Shown one piece after another: positions 36,306 through 45,655 of a stretch of DNA of 64,000 nt. The position numbers and the translations under genes are program-made. Source of the DNA: Roseiarcus sp963717215 (GTDB lineage Bacteria > Pseudomonadota > Alphaproteobacteria > Rhizobiales > Beijerinckiaceae); assembly GCA_963717215.1 (NCBI GenBank), contig CAVQVS010000006.1, forward strand, positions 620,001-684,000. The letters are read 5' to 3'. The notes under the pieces are model-generated. The model saw only the letters and a program-made list of their open reading frames with translations, made no database searches and was not told where the DNA came from. The first letter of the stretch is position 1. Each line of letters starts with the position of its first letter.

Positions 36306-36346
36306 TCTTTCGAGACACCGCGCTTCGCACGGCCCTCAGGACGAGG
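36306..36346. repeat. Dispersed extragenic palindrome, copy 2
   Basis: TCTTTCGAGACACC, a spacer with CGCGCTTCGCACGG, then CCCTCAGGACGAGG. It has the same build as the copy at 28125-28170 with several substitutions, between the convergent alaS and icd. Confidence 0.5.
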
Positions 36347-36358
36347 CCGTTATTGCCC

Positions 36359-37570
36359 CTACGCCATCGCCTTCTTCAGGTTCTGGTCGACCTTGTCGAG
36401 GAAACCTTCGGTCGAGAGCCACTTCTGATCGGGGCCGACCAGAAGGGCAAGATCCTTGGTCATGGCGCCGGCCTCGACGGTGTCGATGCAGACTTTCTCG
36501 AGCGTGTCGCTGAACTTGGCGAGCGCCTCGTTGCCATCGAGCTTGGCCCGATGCGCAAGGCCGCGCGTCCAGGCGAAGATCGAGGCGATCGAGTTGGTCG
36601 AGGTCTCGCGCCCCTTCTGATGCTCGCGGTAGTGGCGGGTGACGGTGCCATGCGCGGCCTCGGCTTCGACGGTCTGGCCGTCGGGCGTCATGAGCACGCT
36701 GGTCATGAGGCCGAGCGAACCGAACCCCTGCGCGACGGTGTCGGACTGCACGTCGCCGTCGTAGTTCTTGCAGGCCCAGACGTAGCCGCCCGACCACTTG
36801 AGCGCGGCGGCGACCATGTCGTCGATCAGGCGATGCTCATAGGTGATGCCGAGCGACTGGAACCGGCTCTTGAACTCGGCGTCGTACACCTCCTGGAAAA
36901 TGTCCTTGAAGCGGCCGTCGTAGACCTTCAGAATCGTATTCTTGGTCGAGAGGTAGACGGGGTACTTGCGCAAGAGCCCGTAATTCAGCGACGCGCGGGC
37001 GAAATCGCGGATCGAATCGTCGAGATTGTACATCGACAGCGAAATGCCGGCGCCCGGGAACTTGAACACTTCCTTCTCGATCACCGTCCCGTCGTCGCCC
37101 TCGAACTTGATGGTGAGGCGGCCTTTTCCGGGAACCTTGAAATCCGTCGCGCGGTACTGGTCGCCGTAAGCGTGGCGGCCGATGATGATCGGCTGGGTCC
37201 AGCTCGGGACGAGACGCGGCACGTTCTTGCAGATGATCGGCTCGCGGAAGATGACTCCCCCTAAGATGTTGCGGATGGTGCCGTTCGGGCTCCTCCACAT
37301 TTCCTTGAGATGGAACTCTTTGACCCGCGCCTCGTCGGGGGTGATGGTCGCGCATTTGACGCCGACGCCGGCGGCCTTGATCGCATGCGCCGCGTCGATC
37401 GTGACCTGGTCGTTGGTCGCGTCGCGATTCTCGACCGAGAGATCGTAGTACTTGAGATCGACGTCCAGATAGGGATGGATAAGCTTGTCGCGAATCAGCT
37501 GCCAGATGATGCGCGTCATCTCGTCGCCGTCGAGTTCGATAACCGGATTCGTGACCTTGATCTTGGGCAT
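36359..37570 (-). CDS. icd: NADP-dependent isocitrate dehydrogenase
   Basis: TCA-cycle enzyme oxidising isocitrate to 2-oxoglutarate with NADP. It belongs to the homodimeric type II group: KVTNPVIELDGDEMTRIIWQ at the start, substrate loop WRSPNGTIRNILGGVIFREP, metal/substrate Asp residues in RLIDDMVAAALKWSGGYVWA and CKNYDGDVQSDTVAQGFGSL, and NADP region EAAHGTVTRHYREHQKG. 403 residues. The ATG at 37570 (MPKIKVTNPV) is the conserved start; the open frame extends much further without homology. Confidence 0.95.
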   Translation of the reverse strand: MPKIKVTNPVIELDGDEMTRIIWQLIRDKLIHPYLDVDLKYYDLSVENRDATNDQVTIDAAHAIKAAGVGVKCATITPDEARVKEFHLKEMWRSPNGTIRNILGGVIFREPIICKNVPRLVPSWTQPIIIGRHAYGDQYRATDFKVPGKGRLTIKFEGDDGTVIEKEVFKFPGAGISLSMYNLDDSIRDFARASLNYGLLRKYPVYLSTKNTILKVYDGRFKDIFQEVYDAEFKSRFQSLGITYEHRLIDDMVAAALKWSGGYVWACKNYDGDVQSDTVAQGFGSLGLMTSVLMTPDGQTVEAEAAHGTVTRHYREHQKGRETSTNSIASIFAWTRGLAHRAKLDGNEALAKFSDTLEKVCIDTVEAGAMTKDLALLVGPDQKWLSTEGFLDKVDQNLKKAMA

Positions 37571-37691
37571 CTTAAGAGGGACTCTCGTTGGCGGGAGACG
37601 CGCGACGTGCGGGCGACGAGCCCCTATAGCATCGGCGCCTTGGCGGGCAAAGGCATGCACGACGCGTGCCGCACGCGGGTTTGACGGCGCC

Positions 37692-38525
37692 TTGGGAAGG
37701 CGATCGCGCTTGCCGCGCTCGTATTTTGCCTGAGCGACGCCGGCTCGCGCCGACGCGGGCGCCGAGACCGACAACGCGGTCGCGACCTTATGCGGGATTG
37801 TCGAAGCGTCCGCCAAGGCGGAGGGGCTGCCGGCCGACTTCTTCACCAAGCTCATCTGGCGGGAGAGCTCGTTCCGGCCGAACGCGGTCAGCCCGGCGGG
37901 CGCGCAAGGGGTCGCCCAATTCATGCCGGGGACGGCGAACGAGCGCGGGCTCATCGATCCGTTCGATCCCGCGGCAGCAATCCCGGCCTCCGCGAGGTTC
38001 CTGAACGAGCTGAAACTCCGCTTCGGCAATCTGGGGCTGGCGGCGGCCGCTTATAACGGAGGGCCGACAGCGGTCGCCCACTGGCTCGCCAAGAAGGGAT
38101 CGCTTCCGTTCGAAACGGAGGATTACGTGCTCGCCGTCACGGGCCACAACGCCGATGAGTGGCGGAGCGACAAGCCGCCGGCCGAGCCCGCGCCAGACAA
38201 AAGCTCGTCCTGCCTGAGCCTCGTCGCGACCCTCCGCGTGACGGCGCCCTCCTCCGTCGTCTCGGGCTGGTTTGCGCCCTGGGGCGTGCAGATCGCCGCC
38301 AGCTTCTCGAAAGGCTCGGCTTTGCGCGCCTTCGCCCGCGCCCGGCATGAATATGCAAGCGTGATCGGAGACATGCAGCCATTCGTGCTCGGCTCCGTCC
38401 TGCGCAGCCGCGGCTGGCGACCGTTCTACCGCGTCCGCCTGCCCGCTCAGACCGGCGGCGAAGCGCGAAGGCTTTGCGCGCGGATTCAGGCCGTCGGCGG
38501 CGCCTGCGCCGTCCTGAGGAGCTGA
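37692..38525 (+). CDS. Lytic murein transglycosylase, frameshifted N-terminus
   Basis: Periplasmic enzyme of the Slt/GH23 family that cleaves peptidoglycan. A signal-peptide-like segment AIALAALVFCLSDAGS is at 37700-37745. Near 37735-37760 the frame moves by one base, after which ARADAGAETDNAVATLCGIV gives a cleavage site and mature start. The GH23 core has the catalytic Glu in LIWRESSFRPNAVSPAGAQG, then VAQFMPGTANERGL and GLAAAAYNGGP. The C-terminal 110 residues lack clear identity, perhaps a SPOR-like peptidoglycan-binding fold. The exact start is undetermined: no ATG is found in the signal-peptide frame. Confidence 0.78.
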
Positions 38526-38549
38526 ACGGCGCGGCTTAAGGTCCGCGGA

Positions 38550-39329
38550 TCAGAGCGTCGAAACGCAGAGGCCCGTCAAAACGGAAGCGCCAACCGCAGC
38601 GCCTGCGCCGATCCAGCGCCAGCGCGGAACAGCGCCGATCGGCCGCGCAGTGCGCTCACACAGCATGAGCGCGGCTGCGGCGACCGTCATCGTGAGATGC
38701 GCGGCGCCGCCTGTCATCGGCGCGAGCATCAATGGCCAGCACGAGGCGGCGCACCAGCCGGCGGACTGGACGCCATAGCGCACGGCGGCCGTATCGGCCC
38801 GCGCGCCGCAGGCGGGAAGCGGCAGCCGCACATGGCTTCGATTGCGGGCGATCGGCTTGAAGGGCGTGCCGTGCCAGATCAGGGCTGAGGCGAGCACGAG
38901 ACCAGTGGCGGCGAAAGCCGACGAGACGAGAAGCCGAAGGCCGAACGCGAGCGCCATCAAGACCGTGACGGTGAGAGCCCAAGCGCAGAGATGGCCGGCT
39001 AAAAAAAACGCGAGCGAGCGTGTGCGCCGTTCGTAGAGCGCAGATCGTCGGACGTGGCTTAAGGGGACTTGGAGCAGCGGCGCCGTCATCGCGACGGGCA
39101 TGGCGACCAAGGCCGCGAACAAGACCGCGGCCCCATCCCATCCCGCCAGCGAGGAGAGCCACAAGCGCGCCGACGCAATCGGGTCGGCGCCTCCGGCCAC
39201 GCAGATCGGCGGCGCGCCCGGGATTCGGTCGGCGGCCAGCAGGATCACCCAGGCCAGCCCGGCCACTGCCAGGAGAGGCCAGTCTGGCCCCTCCGTGAGG
39301 CACCGCAGCGCCGCCGCCGCGGCTCTCAT
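38550..39329 (-). CDS. DUF2182 predicted metal-binding membrane protein
   Basis: Integral membrane protein of 259 residues with about six helices (LLAVAGLAWVILLAAD, AAVLFAALVAMPVAMTAPLL, FFLAGHLCAWALTVTVLMAL). The pattern of the DUF2182 family is visible: a Met-rich helix, LIWHGTPFKPIAR, and GVQSAGWCAASCWPLMLAPM with paired Cys. Its ATG overlaps the stop of the upstream tyrosinase (ATGA), so the two are translated together. Known DUF2182 proteins have no settled function; the coupling to a copper oxidase suggests a role in copper supply or membrane handling. That role is inference. Confidence 0.75.
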   Translation of the reverse strand: MRAAAAALRCLTEGPDWPLLAVAGLAWVILLAADRIPGAPPICVAGGADPIASARLWLSSLAGWDGAAVLFAALVAMPVAMTAPLLQVPLSHVRRSALYERRTRSLAFFLAGHLCAWALTVTVLMALAFGLRLLVSSAFAATGLVLASALIWHGTPFKPIARNRSHVRLPLPACGARADTAAVRYGVQSAGWCAASCWPLMLAPMTGGAAHLTMTVAAAALMLCERTARPIGAVPRWRWIGAGAAVGASVLTGLCVSTL

Positions 39330-40837
39330 TGGCCAGAACGGCGAACGAGGCTGACTTGGCCGACAGAGATGCCGCCGGCGCTCCAGTTGCCGTCGCGAGG
39401 AACAATGCGGATGTCGAGCTTTCCGCTCTGGCGCTGGGCGGGCGTCATAGCGTCGACCGCGTGGGTGACCTCGAGCACCTTGGTCATTCCAGCGCCGCCA
39501 TGGGGCCCACGGGAACTCGAGGCGGCGGCGACGCCAAAAAGTGATACAGAGCCAACGTCGACATAGGGCGATTCTGGCGAGGGGCGCACCCCCACGTCAA
39601 ATATGCCCGAGCCCTTGTCGGTCCGAACGTTCTCAAGCTTGAGGAACACCCGATCCGGCTCGCCCGGCGTGTCGGGGCGCATGGTTCCTTCCGTGAAGCT
39701 GTTCGCCACGGCCCGCGCCGGGGCTGGCGCAAGCGACAATGTCAGGCTGACCGGCTGGTCGCCGACCGTCACTGGACGACCGTCGGTATCGAGCCGTTCG
39801 GTGTTGGGACGCGTCGCCATTTGAGCCTCCAAGATCGGTGCAGCGGCTGCGACCTGCGGGGCGAGCGACTCAAGCCGCTGCTGCCGTCTGAATTGGCCGG
39901 GTAAGGGATCGGAGATATCGTCATAGGCATAGCCGAGTGTCTGGGTGGAAAGGACGTCCTGGGGATTGGAGGGGCGATCGTTTCCGTTCGCGTCGTAGAG
40001 CCGGAAGGCGCGATCGGTCGGACCGCCGAGCCAGTTCAAGTCCGTCGGGTTGGCGTTATTAGTCTTGTCCCTGTTGAGCCAGACCTCCCAGAGGCGGTCG
40101 ATGTTGGCATGATGCACCCAGAAGATCGGATCGATCGCGGCCGTCTGCGGATTCGACATCAGCCCGAAGCCGACGGCGCCGCCCTGGCCGCCGACATCGA
40201 CATGAACGAGGTTATGCGGAAAGTCCTCCACGAGACCGCCGCTCTCGCCGCTGTTCGAGAACGGCGTGCTCGGCCCTCCGACGCCAGGGGGCACTGAGTC
40301 TGCATCGTTCCCGACAAATGTGCCGAAGATGATGCTGCGATTGAGCGCGGCGTCTCTGGCCGGCACACCCTGGCCGAAGCGGGCGTCCACGAAGAGCGGA
40401 TTGGGCGACCCGTCCGGCATCGTTTGATCGGTGAATTCCTTCGGGATGGCGTTCGCGCCGGAAGTCTTCGTGTCGCTGTAGTTCCAATAGGGCAACCCCC
40501 AATCGGCCGGGCCGCCGAGGGAGACGATCGCTGCGCTGACGATGTCCTCGAAGGTCCAAAGATAGGCGCGATGCCACGGCCAGAAGTACCAGGTCTGATG
40601 CTGGCACTGGTTCCAATACGTCGGATTTTGCGGATCCTCGGGAAGGGACGTTCCGTTCGACAAAAAGCCGAATTGCGCCCACGCGTCGGGATCGATACCG
40701 TGCATCGCTGCGAGGAAAAGCCAGCTGGTCTTGTCGGAGATCGGGCGCTTCTGCAACACGCCAACACCTCTCGCGTACCAAAGTAGCGGAGCGCTCCAGG
40801 GGGCGGCAGCGGAGCGGATGTCCTCTCGTGTCCGCAC
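39326..40837 (-). CDS. Tyrosinase / polyphenol oxidase family protein
   Basis: Type 3 dicopper oxidase of 503 residues. Cu-A ligands lie in LAAMHGIDPDAW and the conserved CQHQTWYFWPWHRAYLWTFE; Cu-B ligands in FPHNLVHVDVGG and DPIFWVHHANIDRLWEVWLN. The Cys before CQHQ may form the Cys-His thioether seen in plant polyphenol oxidases. A C-terminal beta domain (PPO1_KFDV-like, from about residue 330) resembles that of plant enzymes. No signal peptide, so it may stay in the cytoplasm or need the coupled membrane partner. The start is a GTG at 40837. Products would be o-quinones or melanin-like pigments; the natural phenol is unknown. Confidence 0.9.
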   Translation of the reverse strand: MRTREDIRSAAAPWSAPLLWYARGVGVLQKRPISDKTSWLFLAAMHGIDPDAWAQFGFLSNGTSLPEDPQNPTYWNQCQHQTWYFWPWHRAYLWTFEDIVSAAIVSLGGPADWGLPYWNYSDTKTSGANAIPKEFTDQTMPDGSPNPLFVDARFGQGVPARDAALNRSIIFGTFVGNDADSVPPGVGGPSTPFSNSGESGGLVEDFPHNLVHVDVGGQGGAVGFGLMSNPQTAAIDPIFWVHHANIDRLWEVWLNRDKTNNANPTDLNWLGGPTDRAFRLYDANGNDRPSNPQDVLSTQTLGYAYDDISDPLPGQFRRQQRLESLAPQVAAAAPILEAQMATRPNTERLDTDGRPVTVGDQPVSLTLSLAPAPARAVANSFTEGTMRPDTPGEPDRVFLKLENVRTDKGSGIFDVGVRPSPESPYVDVGSVSLFGVAAASSSRGPHGGAGMTKVLEVTHAVDAMTPAQRQSGKLDIRIVPRDGNWSAGGISVGQVSLVRRSGQ

Positions 40838-41122
40838 GATGAATTCCTCCTATGAATGATTGAAAAATTGGCTTCGACAAAATCGGGCGCGCCCTTAAAA
40901 AACGGGAACGCCGAGCCGAATTATTCTCCTGAGCCCGATCGGTGTCAAGAAGCGCGGTCGACGTGTCCAAGCGCCACATGCGCGCATTCGGAGCCGCGCC
41001 AATTGTCCCGAGAGGGCGACCTCGGCGAGCCGGCCGGCGCGTTGTTGAACACGGCGGAATCGTGCAGTGTGCGCGGCGGCCTAACCGTCGCAAGGCGTCA
41101 ATAAGTCGTAAGGGAGGGATCG

Positions 41123-42774
41123 ATGCTCGGATTGATGCAGCGCTACCCGCTGTTGATCTCCTCGCTCATCATGCACGCCGCCCGTCACCGCGGCGGAAGT
41201 GAAGTTGTCTCGAACCTTGGCGGCCAGACGCTCCATCGAACCACTTATGCCGAGGTCGAGCGGCGCAGCCGGCGACTCGCCCGCGCGTTGGGCAAGCTCG
41301 GCGTCGGCCTCGGGGATCGCGTGGCGACACTCGCCTGGAACGATTTTCGTCACCTCGAGCTCTATTATGGCGTCTCCGGCATGGGCGCAGTCTGCCACAC
41401 GGTGAACCCGCGCCTGTCGGCGGAGGACATCGCGTTCATCATGACCGACGCGAAGGATTCCATTCTCTTCGCCGATCCTTCCTTTGCCACGCTGCTTACC
41501 GAGATCGCGCCGGCGGTGAGCTCCTGCGTTCGCGCTGTCGTGCTCCTGACCGACGCGGCCGGCATGAAGGATGTCGCACTCGCGCCGGGCATGCGTCTTT
41601 ATTGTTATGAGAGGCTGTTGGCCGAGGCGGACGAGGACTATTCCTGGCCGGAGTTCGACGAAAACACGGCGAGCGCGCTTTGCTATACCTCGGGCACCAC
41701 CGGGCGCCCGAAAGGCGTGCTCTATAGCCACCGCGCGACGATGCTGCACACGTATGCTGGCAATTCCGCCGAGGTGTTCGGCATTCGCTCGGTCGATCGC
41801 GTGCTGCCCGCCGCGTCGATGTATCACGCCTGCGCATGGGGTCTGCCCTATTGCGCAACCATGGTGGGCGCGGCGCTGATTCTGCCGGGCCGGCATCTCG
41901 ACGGCGCTTCTCTCTACCGGGTGCTCGAAAGCGAGCGCGTGACGATGACCGCGGGCGTGCCGACCATATGGCTCGGACTGCTCGCGCATCTGCGCAGCTC
42001 GAACGAACGGCTCACGCATTTGAAGCGCATGCTGGTTGCGGGCTCCGCTCTGCCTCGGCTGCTGGTCGAAGAATTCACGCCGATGGGCGTCAATGTCGAA
42101 CAAGGGCTGGGGCATGACCGAGACCAGCCCGATCGTCACCTACAATTCGCCGACGCCGGCAAGCAGCCGTCCTGGCCGGAGAAGATGCGATTCGCCAGCG
42201 GTTGAAGCAAGGCCGCGCCTCGTGCGGCACGGACATGAAGATCGTCGATGCCGAGGGCGGCGAATTGCCCTGGGATGGCAAGGCGTTCGGCGATTTCCTG
42301 GTGCGCGGCCACTGGGTGTGCCGCGAATATCTCAATCGCGGCGCGGAGGGCGCGGCGGATTCTGAGGGCTGGCTACGAACCGGCGATGTCTGCACCATCG
42401 ACCCTGACGGCTGCGCCGAGATCGTCGATCGCTCCAAGGACGTCATCAAATCGGGCGGCGAGTGGATCAGTTCGATCGCGCTCGAAAATATCGCCGTCTC
42501 GCATCCAGCCGTCGCCGAGGCGGCGATCATCGCCGCCCGCCATCCAAAATGGCAGGAGCGGCCGTTGCTGCTCGTCGTGCCACGCGCCGGAATGCGAATC
42601 GACAAGAACGAGCTGCTCGCAATGATCGCCTGCAAGGTCGCGAAGTGGTGGCTTCCCGACGACGTGCTGATGCTCGATGAGCTGCCGCATACGGCGACCG
42701 GGAAGCTCAACAAGCTCGCTCTCCGGGCGCGCTACCAGGACTACCTCATGGAGAACGCGAAAGCACAAGCATGA
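41123..42774 (+). CDS. Acyl-CoA synthetase (AMP-forming), two frameshifts
   Basis: Long/medium-chain fatty acid CoA ligase of the ANL superfamily. Marks: TLAWNDFRHLELYYGVSGMG, P-loop ALCYTSGTTGRPKGVLYSHR near residue 190, VLPAASMYHACAWGLPY, then GWGMTETSPIVTYNSP, WLRTGDVCTIDPDGCAEIVD, RSKDVIKSGGEWIS and the catalytic Lys in TATGKLNKLALR. Frame one ends homology at about 42110, the GMTETSP block is in a second frame, and from about 42165 the rest is in a third. The first break is one extra G in AAGGGCTGG. Restored length is about 550 residues. ATG at 41123 after GGGAGGG. Confidence 0.9.
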
Positions 42775-42781
42775 GCAAGGG

Positions 42782-43644
42782 TTAGGCCTTCGCGCGCCCC
42801 ACGCGGTCGAGCTCCGCGAATTCCTCGTCCGTGAGCTTGATCGCCGCCGCGGCGACGTTCTCCTCCAGATGCGCGACCTTGCCGGTGCCGGGGATCGGCA
42901 GCATGACCGGGCTGCGCTTCAAGAGCCAGGCGAGCGCGATCTGGCCGGGGCTCGCCTTGTGCTTATGCGCGATCGCGTCGAGCGCCGAGCCGGGCTTCGC
43001 CGACGCGCCGGCGTCGAGCGGCGCCCAGGGGATGAAGCCGATGCTGTGCTTCTCGCAATAGTCGAGCGCCGCCTCGCTGTTGCGGTCGATGAAGTTGTAG
43101 CGGTTCTGCACTGTGGCGACCGGGAAGACCTTCTGGGCCGCCTCGATCTCGGCGACGCTGACTTCCGACAGACCCGCGCAGCGGATGACCTTGTCCTTGA
43201 TCAGCGTGGCGATGGCGTCGAACTGCTCCTTGGCCGGCACTTTCGAATCGATGCGATGCAATTGCCAGAGATCGATGATCTCGACGCCGAGCCGCCAGCG
43301 GCTCGTATGCGCCTGCTGGATCAGATATTCCGGCCGGCCAACGGGAATCCAGATGTTCGGTCCCGTGCGCGTGAGGCCGCCCTTGGTCGCGACATGGATC
43401 TTGCCATAGGGCGCGAGCGCTTCGTTGATCAGCTCCTCGGAAAAATTGGGGCCATAGGAATCGGCGGTGTCGATGAAATCGACGCCGAGGTCGGGCAGCC
43501 GGCGCAACGTCTTCAAGGCTTCGTCGCGATCGGGGTCGGACCCCAGATCCCCTTGCCCACGATGCGCATCGCGCCGTAGCCGAGGCGGTTGACGTCAAAA
43601 GCGCCGCCAATGCGAAAGCGGCCGGATTCAGCGGCGTTGGTCAT
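42782..43644 (-). CDS. Aldo/keto reductase, frameshifted
   Basis: NADPH-dependent oxidoreductase of the AKR superfamily. From the ATG at 43644: SGRFRIGGAFDVNRLGYGAM; near 43540 the frame shifts by one base (a missing C in a CC run), then DEALKTLRRLPDLGVDFIDT, DSYGPNFSEELINEAL (catalytic Tyr), KIHVATKGGLTRTGPNIW (Lys), DLWQLHRIDSKVP (His) and SPVMLPIPGTGKVAHLEENV (cofactor binding). Restored length about 287 residues. Convergent with the acyl-CoA ligase, 8 bases apart. Substrate unknown; the group includes pyridoxal and sugar aldehyde reductases. Confidence 0.88.
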
Positions 43645-43678
43645 GGGTTCTCTCCGAGAGTTTTTGTCTTAAGCGCCT

Positions 43679-44594
43679 TCAGGGCCAGCTGGCCAGCGGG
43701 GGCATCGAGGATAAGATCGAAGCGACGTTGCCGCCGGTCTTCAGGCCGAAGATCGTGCCGCGATCATAGAGCAAATTGAACTCGACGTAACGCCCCCGGC
43801 GCGCCAATTGCCGCTCGCGCTCGGCCTCGTTCCATGGTTTCTCGGCGTTGCGCCGGACAATGTCGCCATAGACTGCAAGGAAGCTTTCGCCGACGTCGCG
43901 CACAAAGGCGAAATCGGCGTCGAAAGCGGAATTGCCGGCGTCGCCTGCGCTGTTGAGATAATCGAAGAAGATGCCGCCGATCCCGCGCGGCTCGTTGCGA
44001 TGCTTGAGATAGAAATACTCGTCGCACCAGGTCTTGTAGCGCTCGGCGTCCGCGACGCCTGGATGGCGCTCGCAACTCCCGCGCATGGCGGCGTGAAAGG
44101 CGATCGCGTCCGGATCGTCCGGCTTGCGGCGCTCATCGAGCGTCGGCGTCAGATCCGCGCCGCCGCCGAACCATGTCTTGGTCGTGCGCACGAGCCGCGT
44201 ATTCATATGCACGGTCGGCACATGCGGGCTCCACGGATGGGCGATCACCGAGACGCCGGCCGCCCAGAAGCGCGGGTCTGCATCGGCGCCCGGAATTTGC
44301 GAGGCGAATTCCGGTTGAAACGCGCCGTGAACGACGGAGGAATGCACGCCCATCTTCTCGAACAGGCGCCCGCGCAGCATCGCCATGCGTCCCGCCGCCG
44401 CCAGGCGCGCCGCTCGCGTCGGTTCGCTCCCAAGGTTCGAGCACAAAAAGCCCCGGCGGACGATCCGCGCCAACGCCTGCAAACTCGCGCTCGAGCGCCT
44501 CCATCGCGGCGATGATCCGCTGCTGCAGCGTCGCGAACCAGTCGCGGACGGCGGCGAAACGCGGGTCTTCGATTGAAGCTGTTGAATCGTTCAT
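43679..44594 (-). CDS. hemF: Oxygen-dependent coproporphyrinogen III oxidase, frameshifted
   Basis: Makes protoporphyrinogen IX by aerobic oxidative decarboxylation. From the ATG at 44594: SIEDPRFAAVRDWFATLQQR, then PGLFVLEPWER. Near 44395, in a GGCGGGA run, one extra G shifts the frame; the rest carries GRLFEKMGVHSSVVHGAF, VHMNTRLVRTTKTWFGGGAD, GIGGIFFDYLNS, RRGRYVEFNLLYDRGT and GLKTGGNVASILSSMPPLA, the HemF hallmarks. Restored length about 304 residues. Its start overlaps the hemE stop (ATGA) when the hemE frame is corrected. Part of the hemA-hemE-hemF run. Confidence 0.92.
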
Positions 44595-45629
44595 GGGGCT
44601 TGCTGGCCGCGCACCCGGGCGACCAGGCGCTCGACATGCTCGATCAGGCGTTTCGGGCACAATGCCATGGCCGAGATTGAAAATATGGGCGCGGCCCTGA
44701 AAGTCGGTCAGCACGCGCTCGATCTGCTCGTCGAGGCGCCGTCCGCCGGCGACCAGCGCGAGGGGATCGAGATTGCCCTGAAGCGTGAGCCGTTCAGGCA
44801 GAGCGGCGATGGCGGCTTTCGGGTCAGCGGCGGTGTCGAGGCCGATCGCGTCGATGTCGGCAAGCGCCCCGAATTTGGCGATCTGGGCGCCTGCGCCGCG
44901 CGGAAAGGCGATCAGCCGCGCGTTCGGCGTCTCGGCGCGAACCTTAGCCGCGATCGCCGCAATTGGAGCCAAGCACCAGCGGTCGAATTCGGCCGGCGGC
45001 AGCACGCCTGACCAGGAATCGAAGATCTGCGCCGCATCCGCGCCGGCTGCGAACTGACGGCGAAGATATTCGGCCGAAGCGTCGACGATCCGGTCGATCA
45101 GGCGGGCGAACAGGTCCGGATGGCGATAGGCGAAGAGCCGCGCCGGGGCCTGGTCCGGCGTGCCGCGGCCGGCGATCATGTAGCTCGCCACAGTCCATGG
45201 CGCGCCGCAGAAGCCGATCAGCGCCGTTTCCTTCGGCAAGTCAGCCTTGAGGCGGTCCAGAGTTTCGAACACCGGCTGCAAGCCGGCCCCAGTCGGGCTC
45301 ATCTCTCAGCTTAGCGAGAGCCATCCGCGCCGCCGATCGGATCGAGACGGGGCCCCTCGCCGCTTTCGAACGACACAGCCTGACCCAGCGCGTCGGGGAT
45401 CACGAGAATGTCGGAGAACAGGATCGCCGCGTCGAAGCCGAAGCGGCGGATCGGCTGCAAGGTCGCCTCGACCGCAAGGCGCGGAGTCATAGCAAAAATC
45501 GAGAAACGTCGGTGCCTTCGTCCGAAGCTCGCGATATTCGGGCAGGTAGCGGCCGGCCTGGCGCATGAGCCAGATCGGCGGCGTTTTTTGCCGCTCGCCC
45601 GCAAGCGCCGCGAGAAAAGGCTTGGCCAA
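44591..45629 (-). CDS. hemE: Uroporphyrinogen decarboxylase, three frameshifts
   Basis: Converts uroporphyrinogen III to coproporphyrinogen III. The conserved blocks are spread over several frames. N-terminus: KPFLAALAGERQKTPPIWLM with RQAGRYLPEYRELR (signature 1). Second: PIRRFGFDAAILFSDILVIP. Third: ALIGFCGAPWTVASYMIAGR (signature 2), IDAIGLDTAADPKAAI, LQGNLDPLALVAGG and FNLGHGIVPETP. Last: EHVERLVARVRGQQAP, with a TGA at 44591 overlapping hemF. The frame changes lie near 45530, 45300 and 44650. The start is proposed as a TTG at 45629. Restored length about 346, exactly usual, so all parts are present. Confidence 0.9.
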
Positions 45630-45655
45630 GCTTGCTTCGGGCCCCGAACGTCCGC

